DNA of 53,036 nucleotides, from NCBI GenBank assembly GCA_946222885.1, contig CAMIAK010000016.1:1-53036 (forward strand), given 5' to 3'. Shown one piece after another: positions 16,028 to 24,692 of the stretch. How positions within the stretch are numbered: position 1 is the first letter of the stretch; every line of letters starts with the position of its first letter. The notes under the pieces were generated by a model. It was not told the DNA's origin and did not search any database. It was given only the letters and a program-made list of their open reading frames with translations. The DNA is from an uncultured Nesterenkonia sp. (GTDB taxonomy: Bacteria > Actinomycetota > Actinomycetes > Actinomycetales > Micrococcaceae). Position numbers and translations under genes: made by a program.

Positions 16028-16960
16028 ATGCGTTCTGTCTCCCTCCGTGCCTCCGCCCTGTCTGCGGCCGTGCTCTTCGCGCTGACCTCCTGCTCCGGGG
16101 AGGACGACGCCGGTGCGGGCGCCGCCGGCGCCGAGGGGGAGGACACGGGCCTGCTGATCGTCGCCCCCACCGACGTCTATGGGGACCTCGTCCAACAGGT
16201 CGTCGGAGACACCGCCGAGGTCGAGGCCCTGGTGGACAGCCCGGCGGTCGACCCGCACTCCTATGAGGCGACTCCGCAGGACCGGCTGCTCATCGAGGAG
16301 GCCGACGTCGTGCTGGCCAACGGCGGCGGCTATGACCCGTATATGAACCAGCTGGCGGAGTCGGCCGGCATCGGGGAGGGGATCTACCAGCTGATCGACG
16401 GCGAGAACCAGCACTCCCATGGCGAAGGATTCGAGAACGAGCACATCTGGTACGACCTCGAGTGGATGAGCACCTTCGTGCTCGAGTTCGGCGAGCATAT
16501 GGCCGAGCTGGCTCCTGAGAACGCCGAGGCCTATGAGGAGAACGCTGCTGCCCTGGCCGAAGAGATCGAGCAGCTGCACGACCGCACCCAAGCCGTGGAG
16601 GCGGAGGGGCTGGCCTACTTCGCCACCGAACCGGTCTCTCAGTTTCTGCTGCTCGACGCCGGCTTCGAGGACCTCACCGAAGAGGAGTTCCTGGCCGCCG
16701 TCGAACACGGCGACGACGTCTCCCCGCGGCTCTATCAGGACTCCCTGAACACCGTCACCGACGGGGAGGCGGACATGCTCGTCTACAACCCGCAGACCGA
16801 GACCCACCAGTCCCAGCAGATCCGCGAGGCCGCCGAGGAGGAGGGACTGCCGGTGCTGGAGTTCAGCGAGACCTTCCCCGAGGACGTCGAGGACTTCCTG
16901 GAGTGGATGGATCAGAACATCACTCAGATCGAGGAGACAGCGGAGGAGCTGCGTGGCTGA
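16028..16960 (+). CDS. znuA: Zinc (metal) ABC transporter substrate-binding lipoprotein
   Basis: From ATG 16028 the protein has 310 residues. It begins with a short basic stretch, a hydrophobic core and a lipobox LTSC (Cys22), so it is anchored outside the membrane. It is a cluster A-I binding protein: DPHSYEAT gives the first His ligand and ENEHIWYD the second, next to a His-rich stretch NQHSHGEG. The third position is Glu in ATEPVSQF rather than the His of classic ZnuA, as also found in manganese binders. The Zur-like operator and the adjacent zur favour zinc. The frame is open 12 codons upstream, but ATG 16028 fits the promoter and signal peptide. Confidence 0.85.
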   Translation: MRSVSLRASALSAAVLFALTSCSGEDDAGAGAAGAEGEDTGLLIVAPTDVYGDLVQQVVGDTAEVEALVDSPAVDPHSYEATPQDRLLIEEADVVLANGGGYDPYMNQLAESAGIGEGIYQLIDGENQHSHGEGFENEHIWYDLEWMSTFVLEFGEHMAELAPENAEAYEENAAALAEEIEQLHDRTQAVEAEGLAYFATEPVSQFLLLDAGFEDLTEEEFLAAVEHGDDVSPRLYQDSLNTVTDGEADMLVYNPQTETHQSQQIREAAEEEGLPVLEFSETFPEDVEDFLEWMDQNITQIEETAEELRG

Positions 16961-17780
16961 GCCCCGTCCTGAGACCGAGGCGCCGGTGGTCCGTCTGCAC
17001 GGGGCGACGATCGGCTTCCACGGCCGCACCCTCTGGGAGGACCTGAGCCTGGAGCTCGTGCCGGGGGAGTTCCTCGCCGTCCTGGGGCCCAACGGCTCCG
17101 GCAAGTCCACCCTGCTGAAGGTCCTGCTCGGCCTGCAGCGGCTCAGCGCCGGCACCGTGGAGGTCGCCGGGCGCCCGGTCCGCCGGGGCAGCAGCGAGGT
17201 GGGTTACATCCCGCAGCAGCAGACCCTCCCCGCGGAGACGCCCCTGCGGGCCCGGGACCTCATCGCACTGGGCCTGGACGGGCACCGCTTCGGGCTCCGC
17301 ACGAGGCCGCGCGCCCTGCACCGGACGGTGGACGCGCTGCTGGACGACGTCGGGGCCGCCGACTATGCGGAGATGCCCGTGGGCCTGCTCTCCGGGGGCG
17401 AGCAGCAGCGGCTGCGCGCCGCCCAGGCGCTGGCCTCCAACCCCCAGGTGCTGCTCTGCGACGAGCCGCTGCTGTCCCTGGACCTGCATCATCAGCAGGC
17501 GGTCACCGAGCTGATCCGCCGTCAGGCCCAGGAGCGCGGATCCGCCGTGGTGTTCGTGACCCATGAGATCAATCCGGTCATCGAACATGTGGACCGGGTC
17601 CTCTACTTCGCCCGCGGGCAGTACCGCATCGGCACGCCCCGGGAGGTCATCCGCTCGGAGGTGCTCTCCGAGCTCTACGACGCCCCGGTGGACGTCATCG
17701 AGCACAAGGGGAGGCTGGTCATCATGGCCGACCATGTGGAGGGAGACCACTGCCACGAGACTCCGGGAGGCCCCCTGTGA
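16953..17780 (+). CDS. znuC: Zinc (metal) ABC transporter ATP-binding protein
   Basis: This 275-residue ABC ATPase powers the uptake system. Visible are Walker A GPNGSGKST (residues 45-53), the Q loop in IPQQQTLP, the signature LLSGGEQQRLRAAQAL, Walker B VLLCDEP and the switch His in FVTHEINPVIEH. The C terminus has a metal-ligand-rich stretch MADHVEGDHCHETPG, which could sense or hand over metal. GTG 16953 overlaps the end of znuA by eight bases. The stop overlaps the permease start as GTGA. Confidence 0.9.
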   Translation: MAEPRPETEAPVVRLHGATIGFHGRTLWEDLSLELVPGEFLAVLGPNGSGKSTLLKVLLGLQRLSAGTVEVAGRPVRRGSSEVGYIPQQQTLPAETPLRARDLIALGLDGHRFGLRTRPRALHRTVDALLDDVGAADYAEMPVGLLSGGEQQRLRAAQALASNPQVLLCDEPLLSLDLHHQQAVTELIRRQAQERGSAVVFVTHEINPVIEHVDRVLYFARGQYRIGTPREVIRSEVLSELYDAPVDVIEHKGRLVIMADHVEGDHCHETPGGPL

Positions 17781-18661
17781 TCGACCGCATCACCTCCTCC
17801 TTCAGCACCGACGGCTACTGGGAGCTCTTCCAGCTGGTCCAGAACTCGGTGATCACCGCCGGGGTGCTCGGGCTGATGGGCGGGCTCATCGGCATCTTCA
17901 TCATGCTGCGGCGCACCGCCCTGGTGGTCCACGGCATCGCGGAGATCAGCTTCGCCGGGGCTGCGCTGGCGCTGCTGGCCGGGATCGACGTCGTCGCAGG
18001 CTCCGCAGTGGGGGCGGTCGTCGCCGCGCTGCTGATCGGGGTGCTGAGTCTCAAGGACCGGGACACCAGCGCGGTCACCGGTGTGCTCATGCCCTTCGGC
18101 ATGGGGCTGGGGATCCTGTTCCTGCACCTCTACCAGGGACGCTCCTCCAACCAGTTCGGACTGCTGACCGGGCAGATCGTCGGAGTCGACGACATCCAGA
18201 CCCGCACGCTGGTCACCGGCGCGGTGCTCATCACCGCAGCGCTGATCCTGATCTGGCGGCCCCTGATGTTCGCCTCGGTGGACCCTCAGCTGGCGGCCGC
18301 CCGCGGGGTCCACGTCAACGCCCTCTCCATCGGTTTCATGGTGCTGCTGGGAGCGGCAGTGGCGATGTCGGTGCAGGTGGTGGGGGCGCTGCTGGTGCTC
18401 TCGCTGCTGGTGGTGCCCTCCGCGGCGGCGCTGAAGATCTCAGTGCGTCCGCTGGCGGTGGTGCTGTTCTCCATGGGCTTCGCCCTGGTCTCCGCGGTGG
18501 GTGGGATCATGCTGGCGATCATGGGTACGGTGCCGATCAGCCCCTACATCACCACGATCAGCTTCCTGATCTACCTGGTCTGCCTGTGGATCGGGCGTGG
18601 ACGGCGGATCCACAGGCAGCATCAGGCCGCAGAGGTGATGGCGCGCTCAGCCGCCGGCTGA
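17777..18661 (+). CDS. znuB: Zinc (metal) ABC transporter permease
   Basis: The 294-residue protein is very hydrophobic with about eight or nine membrane helices and belongs to the ABC-3 family of zinc/manganese/iron permeases. VVHGIAEISFAGAALALLAGIDV and SVQVVGALLVLSLLVVPSAAA are characteristic segments. Start GTG 17777 overlaps the ATPase stop. Its last 15 bases overlap the end of the convergent zur gene, so no terminator fits between them. Confidence 0.9.
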   Translation: MIDRITSSFSTDGYWELFQLVQNSVITAGVLGLMGGLIGIFIMLRRTALVVHGIAEISFAGAALALLAGIDVVAGSAVGAVVAALLIGVLSLKDRDTSAVTGVLMPFGMGLGILFLHLYQGRSSNQFGLLTGQIVGVDDIQTRTLVTGAVLITAALILIWRPLMFASVDPQLAAARGVHVNALSIGFMVLLGAAVAMSVQVVGALLVLSLLVVPSAAALKISVRPLAVVLFSMGFALVSAVGGIMLAIMGTVPISPYITTISFLIYLVCLWIGRGRRIHRQHQAAEVMARSAAG

Positions 18662-19078
18662 GCACTTGGCGCAGTAGCCGAAGATCTCCAGGGTGTGCCG
18701 CACGTCGGTGAAGCCGTTCCTCTCCGCGAGCTCGCCCGCCCAGGACTCGATGTCCGGAGCCTCGAACTCCACGGTCAGCCCGCAGCTGCGGCAGACCAGG
18801 TGGTGGTGGTGCTCCTCCCGCTCGCACAGCCGGTAGATGGCCTCGCCGTCGTCGGGGCGGAGCACGTCGAGCATGCCCTCCTCCTGGTGGGCCTGCAGCA
18901 CCCGGTAGACCGTGGCCAGCGAGACCTTCTCACCCTGCCGGTCCAGGATGCGGTGCAGGTCCTGGGCGCTGACGAAGTCCTCCAGGGAGTTCAGCGCGGC
19001 CCAGACAGCACGCTTCTGACGCGTGGAACGGCCGCGCGGGCCGCCTGCGGCGGGGGAGGGGGAAGCGTCGGTACTCAT
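18647..19078 (-). CDS. zur: Zinc uptake regulator, Fur family
   Basis: From ATG 19078 the protein has 143 residues. A winged-helix DNA-binding part (TRQKRAVWAALNSLEDFVSAQDL, then VSLATVYRVLQAH) is followed by the dimerisation domain. EHHHHLVCRSCGLTVEFE gives the sensing histidines and first CxxC, and GYCAKC at the end gives the second CxxC for structural zinc. The His4-LVCRSCG pattern is typical of actinobacterial Zur rather than Fur. A TACCCT -10 lies nine bases upstream. It likely represses znuACB through the repeat at 15986. Confidence 0.9.
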   Translation of the reverse strand: MSTDASPSPAAGGPRGRSTRQKRAVWAALNSLEDFVSAQDLHRILDRQGEKVSLATVYRVLQAHQEEGMLDVLRPDDGEAIYRLCEREEHHHHLVCRSCGLTVEFEAPDIESWAGELAERNGFTDVRHTLEIFGYCAKCSAGG

Positions 19079-19080
19079 GC

Positions 19081-19108
19081 TTGTCACAGGGTAGCAGGCG
19101 GATAGGGT
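19081..19108. promoter_or_regulatory. Divergent zur / HIT-gene promoter region
   Basis: Plus strand: TTGTCA (19081-19086), 16 bases, TAGGGT (19103-19108), then seven bases to ATG 19116 of the HIT gene. Minus strand: TACCCT (19093-19088), then nine bases to ATG 19078 of zur. The two promoters interlock within 37 bases, and both transcripts would have almost no leader. Confidence 0.55.
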
Positions 19109-19115
19109 AGGGATT

Positions 19116-19550
19116 ATGAGCACAGTCTTCACCAAGATCATCGACGGCGAGCTTCCGGGGCGGTTCCTCTGGAAGGACGAGAAGTGTGTGGCGTTCCTGT
19201 CCATCGCGCCGCTGGCCTACGGCCATGCGCTGGTGGTCCCGCGCCAGGAGATCGACCGCTGGACCGACGCCGACGGCGAGCTGGCCGCCCACCTGATGAA
19301 GGTGGCCCACCGCATCGGCAAGGCACAGGTGGAGGCCTTCGGCTCCGAGCGCGCCGGGCTGGCGATCGCCGGCTACGAGGTTCCGCACACCCACCTGCAC
19401 GTCTGGCCCTCGAACTCCATGGAGGACCATGACTTCCGCCGGGCCATGGATGCCCCGGACCAGGCGAAGATGGATGAGGCCGCGGAGAAGCTGCGTGTGG
19501 CGCTGCGCCTGATGGGCGAGACCGAGAACGTCCCCGACGAGCAGGACTGA
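19116..19550 (+). CDS. HIT-family nucleotide-binding protein
   Basis: This 144-residue protein has the histidine triad HTHLHVW near residue 90 with the upstream IIDGELPGRFLWKDEKCVAFLSI segment typical of small HIT hydrolases. Such proteins cleave nucleoside phosphoramidates or dinucleotides in the cytosol; the natural substrate is usually unknown. It starts seven bases after a TAGGGT -10 without a ribosome site, and a strong palindromic terminator follows 30 bases after the stop. Confidence 0.88.
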   Translation: MSTVFTKIIDGELPGRFLWKDEKCVAFLSIAPLAYGHALVVPRQEIDRWTDADGELAAHLMKVAHRIGKAQVEAFGSERAGLAIAGYEVPHTHLHVWPSNSMEDHDFRRAMDAPDQAKMDEAAEKLRVALRLMGETENVPDEQD

Positions 19551-19580
19551 GATCACTGCGACAAGAGAGCTGAGATGTGA

Positions 19581-19614
19581 GAAGGGGCCCGGATCAGCTG
19601 ATCCGGGCCCCTTC
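19581..19614. terminator. Bidirectional palindromic terminator between HIT gene and tRNA-Leu
   Basis: A perfect 34-base palindrome (GAAGGGGCCCGGATCAG and its complement) followed by TCCTTC on the plus strand. It lies between convergent transcripts: the HIT gene (plus) and tRNA-Leu (minus). Confidence 0.85.
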
Positions 19615-19626
19615 TCCTTCGTCCTG

Positions 19627-19710
19627 TGCGCGAGGGGGGACTTGAACCCCCACGCCCGTGAAGGCACTGGCACCTGAAGCCAGCGCGTCTACCTATTCCG
19701 CCACTCGCGC
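19627..19710 (-). tRNA. tRNA-Leu, anticodon CAG
   Basis: On the minus strand the acceptor GCGCGAG (19710-19704) pairs with CTCGCGC before the discriminator A at 19627. The D arm contains GTGGCGGAATAGGTAGAC, the anticodon arm CTGGC-TTCAGGT-GCCAG gives CAG, there is a long class II variable arm (TGCCTTCACGGGCG) and a T arm with GGGGGTTCAAGTCCCCC. It is 84 nt long without encoded CCA. Confidence 0.96.
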
Positions 19711-19893
19711 AAGACGGGAAACCCTGCGGCTTCCCTGCTCTGAACGACGCCATCCGGACTCGTTATCCCTCCGCGAGGAGGGCCCCTGAGGCCGGCATCA
19801 GCGCCGAACAGCGAGAACTACTCTAACCCCATTTCCGCCCGTATGCCTAATCGAGGAGGGAACGGATCCGGCAGCCCCGGAATCCCGGGCCTG

Positions 19894-19899
19894 TAGACT
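19894..19899 (+). promoter_or_regulatory. -10 TAGACT of hrpA
   Basis: TAGACT ends nine bases before ATG 19909 and no Shine-Dalgarno sequence lies between, so hrpA appears nearly leaderless. The remainder of 19711-19893 contains a small hairpin CCCTCC-GCGA-GGAGGG near 19770 and otherwise nothing recognisable. Confidence 0.5.
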
Positions 19900-19908
19900 C
19901 GTACAGCC

Positions 19909-22900
19909 ATGTCTGAGACCGCCTCGCAGCACACTGCCCGGAAGCACGCGGAGTACCCCGCGGAGACCCTGAACTACCCGGAGCAGCTGCCGGTCACCGC
20001 AGAGCGGGAGACCATCCTGGAGGCGCTGCGGGATCACCAGGTGGTCGTCGTCGCAGGAGAGACCGGCTCAGGCAAGACGACCCAGCTGCCCAAGATGCTC
20101 CTGGAGCTGGGCGTCCACCGGGGCGGGATCATCGGGCACACCCAGCCCCGCCGCCTGGCCGCCCGCACGGTGGCCGAACGGCTGGCCGAGGAGATGGGCA
20201 CCTCCATCGGCCAAGACGTCGGATACCAGGTCCGCTTCACCTCCGAGGTCTCCGGCAGCACCGCTGTGAAGCTCATGACCGACGGCATCCTGCTCGCCGA
20301 GATCCAGCGCGACCCGCTGCTGAGGCGCTATGCGGCCATCATCATCGACGAGGCCCATGAGCGCAGCCTGAACATCGACGTCATCCTGGGCTACCTGCGG
20401 CGCATCCTGCCGAAGCGGCCCGACCTGAAGATCGTCATCACCTCCGCGACCATCGACCCGGAGCGGTTCGCCCGCCACTTCAGCCGGGAGGGGTTGGCCC
20501 CGGAGAGCGAGGAGCTGCCCGGGGACGTCCCCATCATCGAGGTCTCCGGCCGGACCTTCCCCGTGGAGATCCGATACCGTCCGCTGCGCCCGGACGCCCT
20601 GCCGGAACAGGCCGAGGATGAGTTCGGCGAGGCAGAGGACCCCGCTCATGCCGAGGAGGAGAAGGACCTCCTGGACGGCATCGCTGACGCCGTCCTCGAA
20701 CTCGCTTCCGAACCCGAGGGGGACGTCCTGATCTTCTTCCCCGGCGAACGGGAGATCCGCGACGCCGCCGACCACCTGGCCGACGTCGTGCGCGGCGACC
20801 GCCGGCTCTCCGGGGCCGAGATCCTGCCGCTGTTCGGACGTCTCTCGATGCAGGAGCAGAAGCGGGTGTTCAGCCGCGGCGGGAAGCGGCGCATCGTGCT
20901 GGCCACCAATGTGGCCGAGACCTCGTTGACGGTGCCCGGCATCAAGTACGTGATCGACACCGGCACCGCGCGCATCTCGCGGTACTCCACCCGCACCAAG
21001 GTCCAGCGGCTGCCCATCGAACCCATCAGCCAGGCCAGCGCGAACCAGCGCTCCGGCCGTGCCGGCCGTACTTCGCCGGGCGTGGCGATCCGGCTCTACT
21101 CGGAGGAGGACTTCGCCTCCCGCCCGGAGTTCACCGACCCGGAGATCCTGCGCACCTCTCTGGCCAGCGTGCTGCTACAGATGTCCTCCATGGGCATCAC
21201 CCGCACCCCGGAGGAGCTGCTGGAGTTCCCCTTCGTCCAGAAGCCCGACGCCAAGGCCGTCAACGACGCCGTCCGGCTGCTCACCGAGCTCGGCGCCCTG
21301 GAGAGGTCCGGCAAGGTCACCACCACCGGGCGGCTGCTCTCCCGCCTGCCGGCGGACCCGCGGCTGGGCCGGATGATGGTGGAGGCCGGCCGGCGCGGCT
21401 GCCTGGAGGAGGTCACCGTACTGGTGGCCGCCCTGTCCATCCAGGACCCGCGCGAACGTCCGGCTGAACAGCGCCAGCAGGCCGATGAGCTGCACCGGCG
21501 CTTCGCCGACGGCGCCTCCGACTTCTCCGCCCTGCTGAACCTCTGGCGGCACCTGCAGCAGAAGCAGCAGGAGCTCTCCGGCAACCAGTTCCGGAAGCTC
21601 TGCCGCACGGAGTTCCTCAACTACCTGCGGGTGCGCGAATGGCAGGATCTGGTGGTCCAGCTCGCCGAGATCGCGAGGGAGGCGGATCTGGGGGAGCTGC
21701 CGGGAGGGCGGCGCCCCAAGGCCTCCCGGATGGCGCTGAACCCGGCCGCCAACAGCGACGCCGTCCACCAGTCCCTGCTCTCCGGGCTGCTCAGCCATAT
21801 CGGCCTCTACTCTCCGAAGAACCGCGACTATCAGGGAGCCCGCGGGACGCGGTTCGCGGTCTTCCCCGGCTCCGGGCTCTTCAAGAAGAACCACGACTGG
21901 GTCATGGCCGCCGAACTGGTGGAGACCTCCCGGCTCTGGGCGCGGATGGTCGCCCGCATCGACCCGGCCTGGATCGAGGAGCTGGCCCCGCACCTGACCA
22001 AGACCTCCTACTCAGAGCCGCGCTGGAGCACGCGGAAGGGTGCCGTCGTCGCCACTCAGAAGGTCACGCTCTTCGGAGTGCCCGTGGTCGCCGACCGGCA
22101 GGTCCTCTACGGCAGGGTCGACCCCGTCCACAGCCGTGAGCTCTTCATCCGGCGCGCGCTGATCGAGGGTGACTGGAGTACCCGGCACCACTTCGACAGG
22201 CGCAACCGGCAGCGGTTCCAGGAGATCGAGGAGCTGGAGAATCGTACCCGGCGCAAAGACCTGCGCGCCTCGGACGAGGAGCTCTTCGCCTTCTTCGACG
22301 CACGCCTGCCGGAGAACATCGTCTCCCAGCGGCACTTCGACGCCTGGTGGAAGAAGCAGCGCCATGAGACGCCCGAGCTACTGGACCTGGCCGAGGAGCA
22401 TCTGCTGGCCGACTCCGCCGAGGAGGTCGACGTCGAGGCCTTCCCGGAGCACTTCGACCACGACGGACTCTCCCTGGAGCTGCGCTATGAGTTCAACCCG
22501 AGCCGCTATGAGGCCGGCGGGGCAGGGACCGACGGCATCACCGTCCGGGTGCCGGTGCTCTTCCTGAACCAGCTGGAGCCCCACCGCTTCGACTGGCTGA
22601 TCCCCGGCCTGCGCGCCGAGCTGATCACCCACCTCATCCGGTCCATGCCCAAGCAGCTGCGCAAGAACTTCGTGCCGGCCCCCGACGTCGCAGCCCAGGC
22701 CCTGGAGCGGCTGGAGGCTGACTATGAGCCGGGGGCTGACCCCCTGGCGCCCGCCCTGGCCAAGGCCCTCCAGCAGCTGCGCGGCCACGTGGTGGACCCC
22801 GGGGTCTTCGACGTGTCTGCGCTGCCGTCCCATCTGCGCTTCACCTTCGCCGTCATCAGCGAGAAGGGCCGGGTGCTGGACTCCGGCGCGGACCTGGAGG

Positions 22901-23931
22901 AGCTGAAGATCCGCTTCTCCGGGGAGAGCCGGGCGGCCATCAGCCGTGCCACCAGCGCCCCGGCAGGGACGTCCGGCGAGCCGGGCAGGTCTGCGGCGAA
23001 GCCCGGGGGATCCGGGGCCTCCGCGTCCGGTGCGGCAGCCTCCGCGATCCCGCAGTCCCGGGAGCAGACCTCCTGGAGCTTCGGAGAGATCCCGCGGGAG
23101 GTCACCGCGACGGTCGCCGGACGGGAGGTCACCGGCTATCCGGCCCTGGTGCCCGACGGTGCCGGCGTGCGCTGCGCGGTCCAGGACTCGGCGCAGAGCC
23201 AGGCCCGCACCCACCGGGCCGGCGTCGTGACCCTGCTGCGCTGTGTGCTGCCCTCCCCGCAGCGCTATGTGGTCGACCATCTCAGCAACCGAGAGCGGCT
23301 GGCCTTTGGGCAGTTCGGGGAGGTGGAGCAGATCGTGGCCGATGCCACCACCGCCGCCCTGGATCACCTGGTCCCGGGGGAGCCCGGTTCGGCCCGGGAG
23401 CTGCCCTTCAGCCCGGAGCGGTTCGAGGAGATCGCCCGCGCCGCCCGTGCGGAGCTGATCGAGACGGTGCTGACCCTCACCGACCTGATCGCCCAGTCGC
23501 TCTCCCTGGAGGCGGAGCTGCGCTCGCGGCTGGCGGCCGTCCGCTCGGCGGCGCTGGCCCCGGCCGTCTCGGATATGGACGCCCAGCTGGACCAGCTGGT
23601 CCACCCCGGATTCGTCACCGCCGCCGGCTTCGCCCAGCTGCGGCACCTGCCCCGCTACCTGAAGGCCGTGCAGCTCCGCCTGGACCGGCTGGAGGCAGGG
23701 CAGGGCGTGGCCAAGGACACCACCGACATGGAGCAGGTCCAGCAGCTGGAGGACGAGTACGACGCCGCCGTGGAGGCAGTCCCGGAGCAGCTTCCGGTCC
23801 CGGAGGAGCTCCGTGCGGTGAAATGGATGATCGAGGAGCTGCGGGTGAACCTCTTCGCCCAGCAGCTTGGCACTGCCCAGACGGTCAGCGCCAAGCGGGT
23901 GCGCCGGGCGATCAGACAGGCGGCCCGCTGA
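19909..23931 (+). CDS. hrpA: ATP-dependent RNA helicase HrpA (DEAH box)
   Basis: The 1340-residue protein is a full-length bacterial HrpA. Walker A GETGSGKTT is at residues 50-58, followed by the DEAH motif in IIIDEAHERS, motif III SATID, and motif VI in QRSGRAGRTSPG. Helicase-associated and OB-like domains come next, and a large C-terminal DUF3418 region ends in KWMIEELRVNLFAQQLGT. Known relatives act on mRNA and stalled ribosomes. Residues 1017-1050 form a Gly/Ala/Ser-rich insert (PAGTSGEPGRSAAKPGGSG and onward) that looks like a flexible linker inside the C-terminal part. Confidence 0.95.
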   Translation: MSETASQHTARKHAEYPAETLNYPEQLPVTAERETILEALRDHQVVVVAGETGSGKTTQLPKMLLELGVHRGGIIGHTQPRRLAARTVAERLAEEMGTSIGQDVGYQVRFTSEVSGSTAVKLMTDGILLAEIQRDPLLRRYAAIIIDEAHERSLNIDVILGYLRRILPKRPDLKIVITSATIDPERFARHFSREGLAPESEELPGDVPIIEVSGRTFPVEIRYRPLRPDALPEQAEDEFGEAEDPAHAEEEKDLLDGIADAVLELASEPEGDVLIFFPGEREIRDAADHLADVVRGDRRLSGAEILPLFGRLSMQEQKRVFSRGGKRRIVLATNVAETSLTVPGIKYVIDTGTARISRYSTRTKVQRLPIEPISQASANQRSGRAGRTSPGVAIRLYSEEDFASRPEFTDPEILRTSLASVLLQMSSMGITRTPEELLEFPFVQKPDAKAVNDAVRLLTELGALERSGKVTTTGRLLSRLPADPRLGRMMVEAGRRGCLEEVTVLVAALSIQDPRERPAEQRQQADELHRRFADGASDFSALLNLWRHLQQKQQELSGNQFRKLCRTEFLNYLRVREWQDLVVQLAEIAREADLGELPGGRRPKASRMALNPAANSDAVHQSLLSGLLSHIGLYSPKNRDYQGARGTRFAVFPGSGLFKKNHDWVMAAELVETSRLWARMVARIDPAWIEELAPHLTKTSYSEPRWSTRKGAVVATQKVTLFGVPVVADRQVLYGRVDPVHSRELFIRRALIEGDWSTRHHFDRRNRQRFQEIEELENRTRRKDLRASDEELFAFFDARLPENIVSQRHFDAWWKKQRHETPELLDLAEEHLLADSAEEVDVEAFPEHFDHDGLSLELRYEFNPSRYEAGGAGTDGITVRVPVLFLNQLEPHRFDWLIPGLRAELITHLIRSMPKQLRKNFVPAPDVAAQALERLEADYEPGADPLAPALAKALQQLRGHVVDPGVFDVSALPSHLRFTFAVISEKGRVLDSGADLEELKIRFSGESRAAISRATSAPAGTSGEPGRSAAKPGGSGASASGAAASAIPQSREQTSWSFGEIPREVTATVAGREVTGYPALVPDGAGVRCAVQDSAQSQARTHRAGVVTLLRCVLPSPQRYVVDHLSNRERLAFGQFGEVEQIVADATTAALDHLVPGEPGSARELPFSPERFEEIARAARAELIETVLTLTDLIAQSLSLEAELRSRLAAVRSAALAPAVSDMDAQLDQLVHPGFVTAAGFAQLRHLPRYLKAVQLRLDRLEAGQGVAKDTTDMEQVQQLEDEYDAAVEAVPEQLPVPEELRAVKWMIEELRVNLFAQQLGTAQTVSAKRVRRAIRQAAR

Positions 23932-23946
23932 CCCGGGCCGGTCAGC
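23927..23946. terminator. Possible hairpin between convergent hrpA and the acyltransferase gene
   Basis: GCTGACC-CGGGCC-GGTCAGC forms a 7-bp stem across the hrpA stop codon. There is no T tract, so termination by it is uncertain. Confidence 0.3.
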
Positions 23947-23958
23947 CCGTGGGGAGGA

Positions 23959-24660
23959 TCAGTCCCTGCTGTCCTTCTCCTGCTCCCGCTTCCGCTTCGC
24001 GTCTGCGGCGTAGACGTCCACGTACTCCTGCCCGGAGAGCCGCATGATCTGGTACATGATCTCGTCGGTCACCGCGCGCTGGGCGAAGCGGTCGCCGGCG
24101 TTCTCGTAGTAGGACTCGAAGGTCATCGGCTCCCCGACGATCATGCCCACCCGGCGCAGGTTCGGCACGGTCTTGCCGATCGGCTGGACCTTCTCGGTGC
24201 CGATCATCGCGACCGGGATCACCGGCACCCGGGTGTTCAGGGCCAGCCGGGCCACGCCCAGCTTGCCCCGGTAGAGCCGGCCGTCGGGGGAGCGGGTCCC
24301 CTCCGGGTAGATGCCGAGCACCGCGCCTTCACGCAGTGCCTGCTCCGCGTCGGCCAGCGAGTTCTGGCTGGCCTGGCCGCCGGAGCGGTCCATCGGGATC
24401 TGCCCGCTGACCTCGAAGAACTTCTTCTGCACCCAGCCCACGGGGCCCTTCTTCACGAAGTAGTCCTTCTTGGCTAGGAAGCGGACCGGGCGGGGGACCT
24501 TCACCGGCAGGAACACCGAGTCGGAGAAGGAGAGGTGGTTGGAGGCGAGGATCGCAGGACCCTCGGAGGGGATGTTGTCCAGGCCCTTCACCCACGGCCG
24601 GAAGGCGGTGTTGACGAGGGGTGCGACGGCGAAGGTCTTGGCCACGTAGTAGAACGACAC
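23959..24660 (-). CDS. 1-acylglycerol-3-phosphate acyltransferase (PlsC family)
   Basis: The protein has the two PlsC blocks: NHLSFSD (HX4D catalytic motif) and YPEGTRSPDG (phosphate binding), then VPVIPVAMIGTEKVQP. The length of 233 residues is usual, and a hydrophobic N terminus suggests membrane association. It would acylate lysophosphatidate in phospholipid synthesis, though exact substrate is open. I place the start at GTG 24660, seven bases after a TAGAGT -10; an alternative GTG at 24669 would add three residues but overlaps the expected transcription start. It diverges from the next gene. Confidence 0.85.
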   Translation of the reverse strand: MSFYYVAKTFAVAPLVNTAFRPWVKGLDNIPSEGPAILASNHLSFSDSVFLPVKVPRPVRFLAKKDYFVKKGPVGWVQKKFFEVSGQIPMDRSGGQASQNSLADAEQALREGAVLGIYPEGTRSPDGRLYRGKLGVARLALNTRVPVIPVAMIGTEKVQPIGKTVPNLRRVGMIVGEPMTFESYYENAGDRFAQRAVTDEIMYQIMRLSGQEYVDVYAADAKRKREQEKDSRD

Positions 24661-24667
24661 GGCCACC

Positions 24668-24686
24668 ACTCTAAAGCCTCTAGGCT
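24668..24686. promoter_or_regulatory. Back-to-back leaderless promoters of the PlsC and alpha/beta-hydrolase genes
   Basis: Minus-strand TAGAGT (24673-24668) lies seven bases before GTG 24660, and plus-strand TAGGCT (24681-24686) lies six bases before ATG 24693. The whole intergenic gap is 32 bases, so each promoter's -35 region would fall within or beyond the other's -10. Confidence 0.5.
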
Positions 24687-24692
24687 GAACCC

